NCBI GenBank assembly: GCA_023014485.1 | Contig: JAJOZX010001863.1 | Span: 534,501 to 598,500, forward strand | Reading direction: 5' to 3' | From: Bathynomus jamesi | Taxonomy: Eukaryota > Arthropoda > Malacostraca > Isopoda > Cirolanidae | DNA: 64,000 nt | In this document: positions 61,966 through 64,000 of the stretch, piece after piece | Position numbering within the stretch: the stretch's first letter is position 1 | How the letters are laid out: every line of letters starts with the position of its first letter | Made by a program: the position numbers and the translations under genes | Notes under the pieces: generated by a model | Told to the model about the DNA's origin: nothing | Seen by the model: the letters and a program-made list of their open reading frames with translations, nothing else | Databases searched by the model: none

Positions 61966-63316
61966 GGATTGCTTTACACAAACTGGACGAAAAACCACAA
62001 GTACCACAATCGCAAACCGTCCGTATGCAGGCCTGTATTTACTTTAGAATAATATTTTTTATATATACCCGTAGACAACATGGAAAAACGCCGTATTTGT
62101 AAACTCAAGGGGAATAGATTTAAAGAAGACTACGTCTTAAGGTAGAATAATCTCCTCCCCAAAAAACCAAACCCAGAATAAACTTCGGAAGAACTTTTAA
62201 TACCTTACTTTTTCCTTATTTTGTATTTGCGATTTCAATATTTTTCGAGAAATAATCCTCTTTATAATCTAGTTTAGTTTCTCCTTTCTTATTATTACTG
62301 CGAGTATCATTCAGTTTTTTCCATCACCATTCTTGTTATTACCTTTATCATCATAATTATCGCTATTAACGTTATCCTATTATTATTATTATTATTATCA
62401 CTCGTATTAATATTAATTATTCTTTTTATTATTAATTACAAACAAAATTCGATTTCAACCGTTTGATTTTCCTTTTCTTTCGACTGCTCTAATTTTACTA
62501 AATGTCTTTTTCCGAAACTTTATCGTTTTATTACTTATCATCCAACTACATTTTGTGATTTTCTACCCTTGGCGATAGTTCTGTGTGAGAAGACCTCTAT
62601 TAGTTATCTAAATATTTAAGCTCATTTATTTTTACTGCAGTTACTTCGTATTCCTTCTAATTGATATGTGTATGTACGAAATGTTGCCAAAAAAAAAAAA
62701 CCCGAAGAATTTTCGGGATTTTCAGTCATCGTTAGCATCGTATAAATGCCGTTATATAATTGCTAATCATTATAAATACCGTTATTGAACTGTTAATCGC
62801 TGTGAACAAATAATTGATTTATTTTCCTAATTAAATACAAAACAACAAAGTAATTTCTCTTTCCTTATTAAATATTGTTTGGTTGGGCTGTAGGCCCAAG
62901 CTGGTGACCCCTAATTATTCATTTCAGTTTTATTCAGTAATTAAAGTAAGCCTACTTTCTTAGCCACATCAAACTGGTGATCCGTAGGCCACTATATATT
63001 TTTCTGCTTTACTTTATGTCGTTTTGGACAATGATTTCGCATCAATTCGCAGAAAGTTGAAAAATTTGAACTCGTGCAAGAATCTCGGAACTATCGTCAA
63101 GCTAAAGGCTGATGAAATGTTAAACAATATTCGTGGTGATCGATCATTTTGTGGATTCTCACAAAAACTCTTCAAAACGTCCAAAACGACACAAAACTTT
63201 TCCAAAATTTGTAAAATCAATGAGAAGACGAATGGACTTGATTGTCGAAGCTGGAGACAAAAATATCAAATATTATTCAGATTTGTATGCAATTATAATA
63301 AAATCCCCAAATTTCT

Positions 63317-63318
<2 letters not shown>
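61966..63318. other. No gene seen
   Basis: AT-rich spacer with (ATT)n near 62380 and an A run near 62691. The frame at 63024-63383 runs into a (TA)n and is not convincing. Confidence 0.5.

Positions 63319-63361
<43 letters not shown>
63319..63361. repeat. (TA)n microsatellite
   Basis: TA run immediately before the SINE. Confidence 0.95.
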
Positions 63362-63362
<1 letters not shown>

Positions 63363-63363
<1 letters not shown>

Positions 63364-63680
63364 TTCGGTGGTGTAGTGATTAGTATCGCTGACTACGAAT
63401 ACCCTGGCACCGTTTTCGATTCCCGGTGAGAGCAGGCGGCGAGCAGCTTACCCAGCTGTTTCTCCTGCCATAAAAATAGGTTGGTTGATAAATGGGTACC
63501 CTATTTGGTTAAGACACTAGGCTGCTGATCGGGAAATCGTGAGATCGAGTCCGGGGAAGGACTTTGTAATTTCAAACCACCTGTGTTTGGTCGTGGTTCG
63601 GATTCCACGTTGAGCTGTAGGTCCAAGATGGAGCATCAAGCTTGACCTTCGTCAGAATGAACAATTCAGGCGGAAGCAAG
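63363..63680 (+). mobile_element. Dimeric tRNA-derived SINE, longest copy
   Basis: Unit 1: CGGTGGTGTAGTGATTAG, TCGCTGACTACGAATACC, TTCGATTCCCGG. Linker ACCCAGCTGTTTCTCC, GATAAATGGGTACCC. Unit 2: TTGGTTAAGACACTAGG, GAGATCGAGTCCGGGG. Then AGGACTTTGTAATTTC and the shared tail GGTTCGGATTCCACG, GAGCTGTAGGTCC, TTGACCTTCGTCAGAATGAA. Relative to the 47.5-kb copy it retains about 60 bp between unit 2 and the tail. Confidence 0.85.
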
Positions 63681-63684
63681 ACCA

Positions 63685-63940
63685 AAGTCAGGGGGTTTGA
63701 AGTTAGGTGAGTAGAGAAGCCTTTCCACCAGCTCATGAAGGGAGATTAGTTGCCCGGAAAAATGCTTCTACAAAAAGTTGCGAGTTTCACAAGCAGTGTG
63801 TGGAGGTGCTCCATCCTGCTGAAACCACTGTCAATGTGGGGTAATGCAGTTCTTTCTTTTACGGGACAAACTAATTAGTTGTGGTAAGTAGAAAGTTTGT
63901 AGCATTTGACGATATGAATTTTGCGTTACCGTACTACTTT
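63685..63940 (-). pseudogene. Tc1/mariner transposase fragment
   Basis: Minus strand: MLQTFYLPQLISLSRKRKNC, then WFQQDGAPPHTACETRNFL (catalytic Asp in QQDGAPPH), stop, LISLHELVERLLYSPNFKPP and DF. QDGAPPH and the SPNFKPPDF stretch correspond to the second and third catalytic regions of mariner-group transposases (third usually SPDLTPLDF). It abuts the SINE tail. One stop inside. Confidence 0.65.
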
Positions 63941-63978
63941 TCCAGTTTCATTCTCAAGGAAGTAGGGATCTACTACGC

Positions 63979-64000
63979 CAGCGGTTCTCAACAGCGAGTC
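63979..64000. other. Possible hAT terminus cut by the window edge
   Basis: CAGCGGTTCTCAACAG resembles the common hAT end CAGTGGTTCTCAA. Partner end outside the window. Confidence 0.35.

Overview
The window looks like intergenic, repeat-dominated DNA from an invertebrate nuclear genome. The RTE, CR1 and Penelope-like protein families and the extreme density of (TA)n, (GA)n and (CA)n tracts suggest an arthropod, most likely a decapod crustacean; this is inference from family resemblance, not a database match. I recognise no host protein gene and no intact functional tRNA or rRNA gene. Almost every open reading frame with a recognisable protein belongs to a transposable element, and most are frameshifted, truncated or internally deleted.

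Layout. 1-9.8 kb: a minus-strand LINE broken by a TTAA-type MITE, a hAT MITE with a perfect 8-bp target duplication (TSD), an RTE fragment, four mobile-element pieces including three copies of a SINE whose head is a 5S rRNA sequence, and a decayed Tc1/mariner remnant. 9.9-18.5 kb: gene-free DNA with a hairpin MITE, a hAT remnant with TSD, and a tRNA-like repeat folded into a palindrome. 18.5-22.5 kb: a nearly full-length but broken CR1 LINE, then the endonuclease part of the LINE family seen at position 1. 23-32 kb: Penelope-like elements (PLEs) of two families arranged as inverted repeats and carrying hammerhead-ribozyme motifs, plus hAT and 5S-SINE insertions. 32-46 kb: a mariner inverted duplication, hairpin MITEs, a PLE palindrome of a third family, two copies of one Tc1-like (DD34E) element, and nested hATs. 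46-50 kb: a large tRNA-like palindrome, a dimeric tRNA SINE and an internally deleted Tc1/mariner element. 50.2-55.7 kb: the largest coding unit, a roughly 5.4-kb element with a 1205-codon frame plus a frameshifted C-terminal XPG/FEN-like nuclease, probably Academ-like. 55.8-64 kb: a hairpin MITE, a PLE with GIY-YIG endonuclease, a BED-finger hAT with a nested hAT MITE, another LINE, a second dimeric tRNA SINE, and a mariner remnant.

Three patterns run through the window. First, three PLE families carry a complete hammerhead core (CTGANGA, GAA, U-H) in which stem III is a short palindrome (AGGCCT, AGCGCT or ACGT), and stem I of one family shows a compensatory base change between copies. Second, unrelated element families (PLE, tRNA-like repeat, mariner) occur as head-to-head inverted copies, usually bounded by (TA)n. 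Third, many hAT derivatives show short motifs repeated near both ends, a different motif in each family. Nested insertions give a relative chronology: MITE into LINE, 5S SINE into PLE, hAT into Tc1, hAT into hAT. Assembly artefact should be excluded before the palindromes are given biological weight.
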